Below the pieces are notes generated by a model. The model saw nothing but the letters and a program-made list of their open reading frames with translations, searched no databases and was not told the origin of the DNA. DNA of 64,000 bases from Cryptomeria japonica (taxonomy: Eukaryota > Streptophyta > Pinopsida > Cupressales > Cupressaceae): positions 220,397,415-220,461,414 of the forward strand of contig NC_081410.1 in the NCBI RefSeq assembly GCF_030272615.1. Reading direction: 5' to 3'. Made by a program: the position numbers and the translations under genes. Below are positions 48,598 to 59,094 of this stretch, piece after piece. Within the stretch, counting starts at the first letter, position 1. The number at the start of each line of letters is the position of its first letter.

Positions 48598-49875
48598 ATG
48601 GGGGAATACACATTGAGGGAACTTACTCATCGGCTCACTCAGTCTGAGCAAGCCTATGATGATCTTATGGTCAAATACAAGGCATCTCAATCAAAAAGGA
48701 GAGAACATGCAGAAAAGTTGATGGAGCTATCTGAAAATAGTTCCTCTGATGAAGCGAACATGGAAGCCCTAATTCAAGAAGTAGAAAAGCTGAATGAGTC
48801 CAATTCCAACCTGAGAAAAGAATTGGAAGGACTAACCATTCGAATGTGTCAAGAGCTTGAGAACCGGAGGAAAGCTGAAGATCTGGTCAAAGACAAGGAT
48901 CATGAAATCTCCAAGCTGAAGCAAGAGATTAGTGCCCTAACTACTCAACTCCATGCGAGCAAAGCGGAAAAGGAAGACATGCAAGGAGAACTGAACATTG
49001 CCATCTTTGAGAATGAAAACCTGATGGAAACAAATGCTGCTATTTCCAAAGAACTCTCTGAGTCAAAGGAAATACTTGCTAAGTTCAACGAGAGTACTGT
49101 CAAGCTAGAGCAAAAGCTTGAATTTGCCAAACCGGTTAAGAATACCAATGGACTTGGATATTTCGGTCATGAGGAAGGTGAGACCTCTGGTAAAAATGCT
49201 GGAACATCAAAGAATCAACCAGCATCAAAGGATAAAGGTAAGCAAAAGTTTGAACCTATTTTCTTTAATTGTCTTAAAGAAGGACATACTGCAAATGTGT
49301 GTAGGAGTAAGGCTTACAACAATTTTCCTTATTTCCTAAATGATAAGCCTAGATCCTATAGATTCAATAGTAACTATTATGCATGCAACAATTTTGGGCA
49401 TAGAGCATCTAAATGCAGGTCAGTTATGAACAACATTGGTAGATATCCTCAGAGGACCCAAGGAGTTGGTCCTGAACCTTTTGTGAACCGGAATCACAAC
49501 CGGTTTAGTGCCTTCAATCATCAACTAAGAAGCGATGGCTATCAAGCGGCAACCGAATGGAGAGAAAACTGTTGGATTTGTCATGGCCATGGTCACACTA
49601 CTGCAACATGCAGAAGGAAGAATGGAAACATAAACAATGGACCCTGGAGAGCACCTAGATTGGTCTGCTATCACTGCAACAAACGAGAACACATTGCCAG
49701 ATTCTGCAGAAGTAGAAAGAGTATATCAGATGATATACCGGTCACTCCGGAAGGAAACATTGATGTTGACACTGTTCAAGCAGATATGAACAAGACCTGG
49801 AAGAAGAAACCAGTGGTGTTGCAAGAGGAACCGGTTTCTGCACCTAGTGTGGAAATCATGGAATCGACAAACTAA
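48598..49875 (+). CDS. Element C ORF1: gag-like coiled-coil plus CCHC protein, open frame
   Basis: The ATG at 48598 gives 425 aa without a stop, the longest intact frame in the window. Residues 1 to about 180 form a coiled coil (MGEYTLRELTHRLTQSEQAY, later LNESNSNLRKELEGLTIRMC). NTNGLGYFGHEEGETSG follows, matching element B. The C-terminal half holds four knuckle positions: two have lost the first Cys (FNCLKEGHTANVC, YACNNFGHRASKC) and two are complete CX2CX4HX4C (CWICHGHGHTTATC, CYHCNKREHIARFC). Nucleic-acid binding and particle packaging are inferred from the knuckles. It lacks the usual copia gag domain; relation to that family is not visible. The frame is open, but the lost cysteines suggest decay has begun. 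Confidence 0.8.
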   Translation: MGEYTLRELTHRLTQSEQAYDDLMVKYKASQSKRREHAEKLMELSENSSSDEANMEALIQEVEKLNESNSNLRKELEGLTIRMCQELENRRKAEDLVKDKDHEISKLKQEISALTTQLHASKAEKEDMQGELNIAIFENENLMETNAAISKELSESKEILAKFNESTVKLEQKLEFAKPVKNTNGLGYFGHEEGETSGKNAGTSKNQPASKDKGKQKFEPIFFNCLKEGHTANVCRSKAYNNFPYFLNDKPRSYRFNSNYYACNNFGHRASKCRSVMNNIGRYPQRTQGVGPEPFVNRNHNRFSAFNHQLRSDGYQAATEWRENCWICHGHGHTTATCRRKNGNINNGPWRAPRLVCYHCNKREHIARFCRSRKSISDDIPVTPEGNIDVDTVQADMNKTWKKKPVVLQEEPVSAPSVEIMESTN

Positions 49876-50320
49876 GCTTCAGAAAAGCTTAAGGGGAGCA
49901 AACGACGAAATGTTTCGAACCCCCGGTTTACACCGGTAAAAGACCTTAACCAGTATGCAATACCTGTCAATAGGCGGAAGACCGGAAATGGTAAAAGGCA
50001 AATTAGGGTTTACGCCCTAATGGTGGAGCATTAATTGCAGTAGGTGAGGAATATGTTTAAAAGGATTTTTCAAATCATTTCTCACTATCAGTTTTCAAAG
50101 CTAAGGAGGTTTTCGAGTGCAGAGCGACGACAAAGCGATTTGCGCTGCGATTTTGAGAATTTAAGGAACCTTGAAGGAGATTCAAATTCAAATTGCAAAC
50201 GATCAAGTGAAGAACACAAAGCAGTGATTCTGCAACCGACGGAGTGTGAGGTGGAGAAGAATTTGAAAGCCCTAAATTCACAATTTTTGAAAGGTATTTT
50301 TTGAGTTTTCAGTTTCTATC
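49876..50320 (+). promoter_or_regulatory. Element C inter-ORF leader, possible internal promoter
   Basis: Noncoding, 445 bp. Shares with element B the words GCATTAATTG/GCATTTAATG, TATCAGTTTTC, and GGTATTTTTTGAGTTTTCAG just before ATGGCTTCT. TATA-like GTTTAAAAGG near 50055. Resembles a cellular gene leader (AAGCCCTAAATTC near 50266). Confidence 0.4.
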
Positions 50321-53300
50321 ATGGCTTCTGCATCCCATACTAGCTCTAGTACATCTGTAGATTCAACAAGCTTTATTCAATGCAAGTCTAGATATAATGC
50401 CCTATCAGAAGTTCTAGCTGGTGTGATAGTAGAAGAGGGAATCTCAAATTACATAGATTGTAAAATCAAAGACCTAGGGTCTCTAGCAATTCACTTGCAG
50501 CTAGGTTTATTTTGTGGACAAGATAAAAAGATCAAACTGGAGTATAGTATCTTGGAGAAAAAGAAGCTCCACAATGCTGTTTATTTCCTGGAGGAGTTCA
50601 CAGATGATCACATTAGGATCATTCCGAGTAGAGTTCATGGTGACAAGATGTACCTGGAAAGAACGCATGATATAACACCACAAGCAATTCATGTCGTCAT
50701 CGGTTTCTGTAATACAGGGGAAGTGTCAGCCCTAAGGACGGTAAGAAAAACTAAAATGTCCAAGCTCGCTGGTTCAGTGAACGACTCACGAGGTATGACC
50801 ATCAATTCTATCAAGGACGATCTGGTGAAATATGCATGTATGGTGATTGGATACCGGACGTTCTCAGCCAGCAGAATTAACTCTGTATCTGTTGCAACGG
50901 TAAATGCCACTTACCGGATGATCAAGGAGGATGCATCATTTGACCTATGCACCGGTATGCAAAGGCAACTCCTATTGAATCTTAAATCGATCAAATAGGA
51001 TAATGCATTGAGGTTCAAGTTTGGACAACTACTGGTTGGGTTGTTCTTTTACTTCCAAGGCTATTTTCTAGGAGTAGGTGATGTCCAGTGATCTGTTGAC
51101 CAACCGGTAACCAAGTAAATTAAGGAAAGCATTCAAGTAGTTGGAACCGGTTACCATGAAGTTCTAAACAAGTACTTTGATGAGTTCAGACTCAAAATGA
51201 GTCAGAGGGTGAGAATATCAGGTGATATTGTCAAGAAATATGAAGATGATATCTATTTCACCATTAAAGTGGATCAATGCATAATGGAGGCTGTTGAGCC
51301 CAGACAGGAGGAAGTGGAGCCTATGGGCTTTGAGGTAATAAATGATATGCTGGAAGGATATGCCTCTACCCTTATTGCCTCACCGCTTGATCCAAAGGCA
51401 AAAAGAACCAGCACCTACCTAGAATGGATAACACCGGTTGAGGAACCCTCAGTAAAGAAAGGAAAAGAACCTTTAGTGAAGAACACAAAAATAGTCCTTC
51501 AACATCGGCACCGGCTACTACAGCCAGTCCTACAGTGACCAAGTGGTCACCAGCTAAAAAGAAACTTGAAGCGGCACCTACTAAAGTGTTCGAGAGAAAG
51601 AGGAAGACAAGGAATACCTCTCCAAACTCAGAAGAAACTATGTTTGAGGAAAAACCAAAGAAGACACGTCAAGAAAAGAAAAAGACAAAGAATGAACCGG
51701 CATCATCGGCACCGGTAAATATTGACATCTCCTCCTACAAACCTTTGACACATTGTCAAAGAACTATCAAAAATATTAGGAGAAAAGTGTTGAATGATTT
51801 GATTGATTGTTTTGATGACTTTAATGATGATGAAAAGGAAGTGGTTGAAAAAAGAAATAATTCAGTATTTATGTGTCAATGACCGATCGCCTTCAGAAAT
51901 TAGATCTGAGACATCGGATTCTTTGTATAAATCCATAGACAATAAATGGTGCATTGTCATAGAGCAGGAACAAGAAATGAGAGAAAAAGTTTTTGCTGAA
52001 CACTTTCTTGATGTATCAAATTCAGAACTGTTTCAAGTAATGAACAAATACAAAGGCCTCTTCTTCATGAGAAGAAGAAGACTCCTGTTACTTGAAGGGA
52101 AGGGAAAAGAAGTGCTCAAGGATACACACACCCTTGCTCTAGAATCTCTAAAGATGCATAGAGTGGCTGAAGCCAATAGGAAGGCTGATCAAGAACCGGC
52201 AATAACAAAACCGGATGAAGTGTTTGATGATGAAGGAAACCCGGTCGTTGAACCTATTGACACTATTGATGTCGATGCTCTAGATGGAGAAGATGTTGCT
52301 CAGGGTACACCATCAGAAGTTATAGGATAGGAGAAGCAGACAGAAAAGGAGGTAAAGCTAAAGGAAACAGAGGACAAAAAGGAGGAAGCAAAGAAGCAAG
52401 CAGAGAAGAAGAAAGATGAAGAGGACAAGAAGAAGAAAGATGAAGAGGATAAGAAGAAGAAAGATGAAGAGGACAAGAAGAAGAAAGTTGAAGAGGACAA
52501 GAAGAAGAAGGATGAAGTAGAGAAGAAGAAAAAGGAAGAAGATGAGGAGAAATGGAAACAGGAAGAAAAGAGAAAAGAAACAAGAAGATGCAAGGAAGAA
52601 GAAAGGGGAAGAGGATGAGCAAAAGAGAAAGGAAGAGGAGAAGCGAAAGGAAGCAGAAAAGAAGAAGGAAGAGGAAGATAAGGAAGAGGAGAAGTGGAAG
52701 GAAATAGAGAAAAGGAATAAGGAAGAGGAAGAGAAGGAAGAGGAAAAGAGAAGAGAAGTGGAAAGGAAGAAAACAGAGGAGGACAAGGCAGGAGAAGCGG
52801 CAAAGAGCACGCAGATGGAGACACTTAAGGCAATCGATAGTCAAGCTAAACCGACTGACCTCACTAGTCCCATTGACCTCTAGTCTGCAAATGAAATGGA
52901 GCTACTGCAAAGCATCAAGGTTGCTCAAGAAAGCCTTGAGGTGTTAAGGAGGAAGAAGAAGGAAGATGTGATCCAAGCTACGATGGACACTCTTACCGGT
53001 TTGTTACCTGGTACAAACCTCCCCAGTACTGACTCATCATTGGCACAACTAAAGCTCCTATGCACAGTAGTAGATCATCAAGTGCAGATCTTAGAAGAGG
53101 TAGCAGAGGCAAATGCTAAGAAAGAGCATCAAAAGGCTCTAAATATTGCTCTGGTGAAGAAGTTAAATGAGCTCCGGACTGAACTCCAAAAAGCACAAAA
53201 GGATATAAGGGATGCTCTGGATGAGGGGAATCTTCTACTTAGCAAGATTTGCCAACCCCATCTATTTTGTGACGATGTGCTTGCACAGAAGCAAAAGCTT

Positions 53301-53681
53301 CAATCTGACTTGTAGTCCTACATGAGCACATTCAAGCCGCCTTATGATTCCTTTACAGCCTATGGGCAAACAGTTCACCGTTTTCACATCCAGACAGCAA
53401 AAATGGAGCACGAGATCAGCACTCAGTCTCAAGATTTGTAGGAGCTACAACTGGTTCTACTCCCACGTTTGCAAATTCTTCAGAAGTGCTATCTAAATCT
53501 GGATGCCTTAACAGTGACACGGGAGATGAGCACAATTGATGCCATGGAAGAACAAGTCTCCCAGATGCAGACAGAGAAAGAAGTAGCCACCTCCCTACTT
53601 GAGTCCTGGTCTTTATCTATGAAACAATTCTTGCAGGACTTTAAATCTATTTTTGACAAGTTTTATTCCTTATTGTCATAA
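50321..53681 (+). pseudogene. Element C ORF2: long unknown retroelement protein (broken)
   Basis: Starts ATGGCTTCT. The N-terminal region (50321-51190, frame 2) contains SRVHGDKMYLERTHDITPQA and VVIGFCNTG; stops at 50996, near 51092 and near 51116 interrupt a frame that otherwise stays homologous to B (FKFGQLLVGLFFYFQG vs FRFGNLLVCLMLHFTK). Then MSQRVRISGDIVKKYED and CIMEAVEPRQE (51197), a Lys-rich linker (51535), a helical block (51730-52000, split by a frameshift), and a 24-bp tandem repeat encoding KKKDEEDK units (52405-52520). Last comes a Glu/Lys coiled coil and a C-terminal helical region (52896-53681) with stops at 52880 and 53313. Unknown family, no catalytic motif recognised. The N-terminal region and order are conserved across copies, so it was probably a functional element protein. 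Confidence 0.75.
52398..52530 (+). repeat. 24-bp tandem repeat coding for KKKDEEDK units
   Basis: About five consecutive copies of AAGAAGAAAGATGAAGAGGA within ORF2 of element C; absent from the aligned parts of A and B. Recent in-frame expansion. Confidence 0.8.
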
Positions 53682-53968
53682 CCTTTTATTATTTTAATAC
53701 CACATGAAAACAGGGGTTGTTCAGCTATACTTTGTCATTGTTGGCAAAGGGGGAGAAGTATTATAAGGAGGAGAAGTATTTGGTATTTAAAATTTTGATG
53801 TATGCTCTGATATCTCTATGTGCAAAATAGTTATACATTGTATTGTTAAAGGGATAGTGTATATGCTTAGGGGGAGCAATTTTGCTAATGGCATGATTTT
53901 GTTGTAAAACACTTAGATGCCAAAATTTTATTTTCCTAAGTGTTGCCATCAATGCCAAAGGGGGAGAT
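53682..53968 (+). promoter_or_regulatory. Element C 3' tail with polypurine tracts
   Basis: TTGGCAAAGGGGGAGAAG near 53743 and CATCAATGCCAAAGGGGGAG near 53948-53967, the latter directly before the 3' LTR. Same layout as A, B and the copia element. Confidence 0.75.
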
Positions 53969-55195
53969 TGTTGGCATTTTTGATGATTATGTTGTGATTG
54001 TCATTGATGGACACACACTTGCATTAAGATCATTTTTGTATGTATAAGTTATGCTCAACCGGCAATTGTTCCAACCATTATGAAGCATTATAGTCCTTAG
54101 ACTATTGGTGTTTTGCAGAAAGTGTTTACCAATCTAAAGCGGTATGTTAACCCCAAGCGGTTCGAGGATCTCAAGCGGTAAAAAGGATCAAAGCGGCAGA
54201 ACACATATTTCCCAGTCTTCATTTTGTCAAACCGGCGACCGACATTTTGTTTGAACCGGTATTTTGTATAAACTGGTAATACTCTGTGATGAGTTACCAA
54301 CCAGCATTTTGTGATGAGTTACCATCCACCGATTGTTTGACGGTGTCGACACTTTAATGGTTCTTTCTATGTCATGTTACCAAATATGTCTAGATGCATT
54401 GAACCTAGGGAATTATATTGTAATCCTATTGGATCGACATGAAATTAGATTCCTTTATAAGGACATCATGTCTAGGGTTTTAGGTTGTTGATGTTGTTGT
54501 TGCTGTTGGTGAAGTTGATATTGTTGCTAGGGTTTAAGGTGGTTGAGGAGTCAGAGAGAGTATGAATGTGTAGAAGACTGAAGTAATGCTAGAATGCATT
54601 AGAAAAGAGCTATCAAGGATCTAATCAAGCAATGAATTTGTAGAAGACTGAAGTAATGCTGGAATGCATTAGAAAAGAGCTATCAAGGATATAATCAAGC
54701 AATCTATGCTATTTGCTAGATCACTCACTTGTTGATTACTCACATCTTTGACAAGTCTGTAGCCCTTAACTGGGTAGGCCCAAAAGCCTTTTGTAAATCC
54801 TCTAACAAGGTGGTTCACATCTGTGGATCTAAAATCCTCTAGCAAGGTAGTCTTTAATCGGACTTATCTCCTAATAGAGATTGAGATTCCTAACAGGATC
54901 TGTTCTGGTAAAGAACATTGTAAGACCTTAACCGGTCTGGTTCCTATTCTACAGATAGTTACTTGTGAGTTCCATCTCACCGTGGTTTTCCCCATTTCGG
55001 TTTCCACGTCAAAATCTCATGTGTTATGGTGTTTGTGCTTTTGTGGGTGAATGCATTATTTGCTATTTGGTTTGCATGTGTGCTAACCGGTTTGTCTGCT
55101 AAACTGTTTTACCGGTTTACTGTTAGTCTTGAAAAGTGTTTAAGTGCAAAGATTTTTGGCATACTAATTTCCCCCTCCCCTCTTAGTATTCATCA
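53969..55195 (+). repeat. Element C 3' LTR with an internal 70-bp duplication
   Basis: 1,227 bp, TGTTGGCATTTTTGATG to TATTCATCA. It carries a tandem duplication (units 54564-54633 and 54634-54703, each beginning GAATGTGTAG or GAATTTGTAG) not present in the 5' LTR, which explains most of the length difference. Confidence 0.9.
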
Positions 55196-55379
55196 GGCGG
55201 TCACGTCGTCCCTGTGGGTCGCAGCCCACAGTGGCATTCGGGTTGCCTCTATGGGGCACTCCCCACAACGGCAGGGATGGGGTAGAGCTTGGCTCCCCCT
55301 CCTCGTTGTCCCCTGTTACAATTTTTTTTTAATTAAAAGTTTAATTTCTTGCTTTATGCTTAATACGAGGTTTAACATT

Positions 55380-55382
<3 letters not shown>

Positions 55383-55449
<67 letters not shown>
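55383..55449. repeat. (TA)n microsatellite
   Basis: About 33 TA units in element E, just right of the GC-rich island, as in T2. Confidence 0.95.
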
Positions 55450-55451
<2 letters not shown>

Positions 55452-55800
55452 TCATTGTGAATACACAATGATATTCCAAAATAGTTTATTTTATTTACCA
55501 ACAACATTTATTTTTATTAAATGTATAATGTATTTATGTGTGTGTGTGTGTACACATGAATATACTCACTATTTTCCCAGAACAGATTAATTTACCACCA
55601 CATATATATGTATATATATGTACACACACACACAGAGATATTTAAAAGATGTTTTTTTTTTCTATTTTATATGTATAACACACACATACATTACTATTTG
55701 TTTAAATAAATGCTTTATAGAATGAAGTTTATTTTTAGTTATCTACATTTTGTCTTTTATATTCTGATTTAATCTCTATAATACAAAAAGTATAATTTTG

Positions 55801-55826
55801 ATATATATATATATATATATATATAT

Positions 55827-55917
<91 letters not shown>
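55801..55917. repeat. (TA)n-(GA)n compound microsatellite
   Basis: About 64 bp of TA followed by about 52 bp of GA, in element E. T2 has the same TA then GA order at 35014-35480. Confidence 0.95.
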
Positions 55918-55918
<1 letters not shown>

Positions 55919-56140
55919 TATTTAAATAAAACAGAACAATAGTTACAATATATATTGATCTAATCACTTTAGGCATATGTGTGTTTACATTTTTTTAGCT
56001 CTAAATGAAGGATTTAACTTTCTAATTTAATAAATTTAATTTGCATGAGGAAGAATGAAATACAAATCTATTGTTTAAATATGCACTCTTAGATTAACTA
56101 ATATCAGAATTAAAATCTTAATAACAGAAATATATTGAAT

Positions 56141-56493
56141 TCTTCCAGATGCAAAACTAGGCAAAATGCTAAAGAGTTGGAGTTGAAGACTAAAGGCAAT
56201 CAACAGGTGCAGGAAAGCAAAGACCTTAAAGAGGCAGCAAATGTAATGATGATGTTTGTCAAGGATGCTGAGAAGACCATAAAGATTTTCACCTAGATGT
56301 TCTAGTTTTGTTTTAGGTGTGCTAGTATCTTGCTGGTCTTTTGTTGTACTTTTCTCTGGCTACTGTCTTTTGTGCTGATCTTTTGTTGCCTTTCTTTCTA
56401 CGTTATGTCCTTTCTTGCTTCTCTAATTCTTTTCTTTATGATATTTAAGTGGGTTTCGGGTCCCTTAAAACCTGTTTTTCCTTAATAAAAAAT
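56141..56493 (+). mobile_element. LINE-like 5'-truncated insertion, 15-bp TSD
   Basis: 353 bp flanked by AGAAATATATTGAAT (56126-56140) and AGAAACATATTGAAT (56494-56508), one mismatch. Ends in CTTAATAAAAAAT. The 3' part (GTGGGTTTCGGGTCCCTTAA, AACCTGTTTTTCCTTAATAA) has the look of a plant LINE 3' end. The first 140 bp can be read as AKELELKTKGNQQVQESKDL and EAANVMMMFVKDAEKTIKIF, then stops. Target-primed insertion is inferred from TSD length and tail; a processed transcript is the alternative. Confidence 0.65.
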
Positions 56494-58884
56494 AGAAACA
56501 TATTGAATCTAAATCCTTTTCCTTTTCTCTTTGCAAGAATAAATCTAAAACTATTTTTTTTGCAGAATAATAAATGATTCAACTCTTTTATTTATTTTCC
56601 TCAATAAGATATTACAGCTAAAAATAGAACTAAATCTTTTACTCCTTTTCATGATAATGCATAAACTAAATATAGGAAGTAATACATTATTTGAATATGT
56701 TGATTACAGAGAATTCATAGTCTCATTCCTTCTTACAACTTCTTTTTCAATAAATACAATCAAATTTATACGAGAAATAAATATGAATATGAACAAATAG
56801 GTGCACTTGCAAACACACTTTGACATCCACTCAGAGTCTTTCTTTTCTCCATCCTCTACACAAGTTGCAAATCTGCAAGCAAATGAAGCTTTGTTGTGAC
56901 CATGGAGGTTCACCTCCCAACCTAGGCCTACAAGAGGCCACCCCCGAGCTAGGAGAACCAAGAACCAAACGTGATACAAACATACTCAAATACAACCACA
57001 CTTTCAAATTTAACAAGGAAAACATATTCACACTTAACTCCCAACCCAAGGCTATCACATAGTCATCAAGTGACTCAAAACAAGGGGTGAAGGTGGACCA
57101 AAATCTAAGGGGAGATCTGCAAATAAACCATTACATACAAATGCCTTCATAAAGCTAAAATAACCTCCTACTTGGTCTCTCACATGACCAAAACATAATT
57201 TATAACCCCCAAAGGCTTCAAGCCAAAACTCCCCTTATGACCCCCAAATTTTATACAAAAAATAGCAGCAAGGATCCCAAATCCTTGTTTATCCCTCTCT
57301 TCCTAGAAGAGAGACTCTACACCCAAAGATTGTCCCAAAACCCTTCACCCCAAGACTACTCTTCCCTCCCAAGGGTGAGTTTAGTCTTGACTCCCATGAA
57401 CATATATACAAGAAAACCCAAATAAAAACCAACATAATACAACTAAAAACATAGTTCAACATTTAGGAGCACACTCAACACATAAACAAAAAAAAAAATC
57501 AGATTTACACACCATCCACAAGAATGCATCTAAGCTATAGAAGGAATAATACCAACCTTCACTCCTGAAAATAGTATGTGTGTTGTAGAAGAGATGCCCA
57601 ATTCTGCTTACTAGTCTCCTTAGCCAAAATTTATTACTTCAATCTAAATTCCTACTTAAAACTTAGTCTCCAAGATTGGAGAGTGGGTGATCAAAATTCC
57701 AAGTTTGAATTTCTTCCCTCAGTAGGCTCTCCTCACACTTTCCAACTTCCTTGGAAAGGATGTGAGATCCCATAGGTTGGTCTTCCCAACCTCTTACACG
57801 GTTTCTAAAAATGGAAACTAAAAAGGTAAGTGTAAGGTGGGGAAGAGCAACAATCACTGAAATGGAAGGTTGTCTTACCAAGGGTCAATCCTCAAAAAGC
57901 TAAATTTTCATCCATCTTGGAAAACCCATTTTTGAAGTGACTTGGCAATCACATGTGAGTGGTCACATGGTTAAAAATGTCTCTTACCCATAGGTATATC
58001 AAATGGACCTTCAAAAGTGACCTAACCTCAACTATAGGAGTTAGTTTGACCCCCCAAAAACCCACCTAAACTTTGTCTACGGGTCAAACTTGATTTGACC
58101 AAACTAAAGGCTCTCTAACCAAGTTATCTTTTGGAACCACAACAAGATATTTGAAAATGCATTGGGTTTCACAGAATCCCTCCTAATAGCATGTCATATG
58201 TCAACTCACAACACATCACAAGTGTCAAGTGACACCACAAAATACACATCACAAATTACACTTGGCATGCCCTTTTTAGGAACTAATTACAATTAACAAA
58301 TACAAATTGAACATACACTCAAGCATTCACTAATATGAAATTAAACACATCACATACGAGGTATTGTCTCTCCAAATAGACAAACCTTGGCTTTACTATC
58401 GCACATAGGTTTGGCATTAGTTCTCTGTCTATTTCCATGGTCATGTGGATTAAATTCTTGCATATCTCATTTCACATGCCAATAGTCCAAAACCAAATGC
58501 ATATATAAGTATATAAAAGGAAATACACATTAGACACATAACATCAATTTCACAACATCTCATAAATTGATCTAAATCAAAGAACAATAGAGATAGTATC
58601 CAATTAACATTTTTCCTAGCAAATCCATGTGTATTCAATTACTCAATTGCATCATAATAAGCATCATATAAATCAACTCTCCATAAGATATGCATAAATG
58701 TATCATATCATCATCAATCAAAAGTATTGAAATCAACATAAGATGGAATAAATCATATCCAATGATATCAAATCACCTGTCAAATAGTATCTAAATCCAT
58801 AATGCATCAAAATAGTGTATCAAATAATAAGTCTATCATGAAAATAAATGAAGTGCTATAATGGGCTCGGGGTAGGGCCTCACA

Positions 58885-59094
58885 ATCCACATTGATTGTT
58901 GTGTGTGTAATTGGATATTTTTTTAATCTAGCAATGTTCTTCATGTTCTTGGCCAACATGATGGTTGTAGCATGTTGCAAATGATCAAGACATAATTCTT
59001 GGTGGTGATTCATATTTGCAGTGGTTGTTTAGGTTCAGACTATGTCTTAGCCAACATTGTTTTGGTCTACATGTATTATTGTAGCATGTGTGAT
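58885..59094 (+). repeat. Copia 3' LTR, continued, then truncated
   Basis: From ATCCACATTGATTG to GTAGCATGTGTGAT, colinear with 27292-27505 of the 5' LTR (CATGATGGTTGTAGCATGTT, TATTATTGTAGCATGTGTGA). Cut at 59094 by a Tat LTR. Confidence 0.85.

Larger units (their letters stand above)
47385..55195 (+). mobile_element. Element C: non-autonomous LTR retrotransposon, TSD GGCGG
   Basis: 7.8-kb element with LTRs at 47385-48547 and 53969-55195, flanked by GGCGG at 47380-47384 and 55196-55200. Met-type primer site at 48550, gag-like ORF1, leader, long ORF2, polypurine tract. The interior is fully accounted for and contains no protease, integrase, RT or RNase H. The best-preserved member of the A/B/C family and the youngest insertion in its nest (copia, then E, then C). 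Confidence 0.88.
46254..58884. mobile_element. Element E: non-coding LTR-type insertion in the copia 3' LTR, containing element C
   Basis: Starts TGTAGTGCCC, ends GGGCCTCACA (imperfect inverted ends). Flanks GTTCG (46249-46253) and ATCCA (58885-58889) differ only by transitions and may be a decayed TSD. Without C and its duplicated bases it is about 4.8 kb: AT-rich sequence, a CA microsatellite, a GC-rich island, TA and GA microsatellites, a LINE-like insert, and 2.4 kb of AT-rich sequence without a gene (56509-58884). Layout resembles T2. Probably a long chromovirus-type LTR or a large non-coding derivative. Confidence 0.65.
26767..59094 (+). mobile_element. Copia element with both LTRs split by later insertions (nested, about 32 kb span)
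   Basis: The copia sequence itself is 26767-27855, 40896-46253 and 58885-59094. The 5' LTR is interrupted by block D (27856-40895) and the 3' LTR by element E (46254-58884). Internal order gag, protease, integrase, RT, RNase H is copia-type. The 3' LTR is cut at 59094 by a Tat element, so the right TSD is missing. The left flank is GTGTT. Confidence 0.8.

Noticed and set aside
52300-52844. Three overlapping minus-strand ORFs of 150-174 aa rich in Ser, Phe and Leu, suggesting membrane proteins
   Set aside because: Antisense shadow of the GAA/AAG-rich Glu/Lys coiled-coil part of ORF2.
56704-57062. Overlapping ORFs of 75-91 aa on both strands
   Set aside because: No domain, no homologue elsewhere in the window, and they lie in AT-rich non-coding element E; chance frames.
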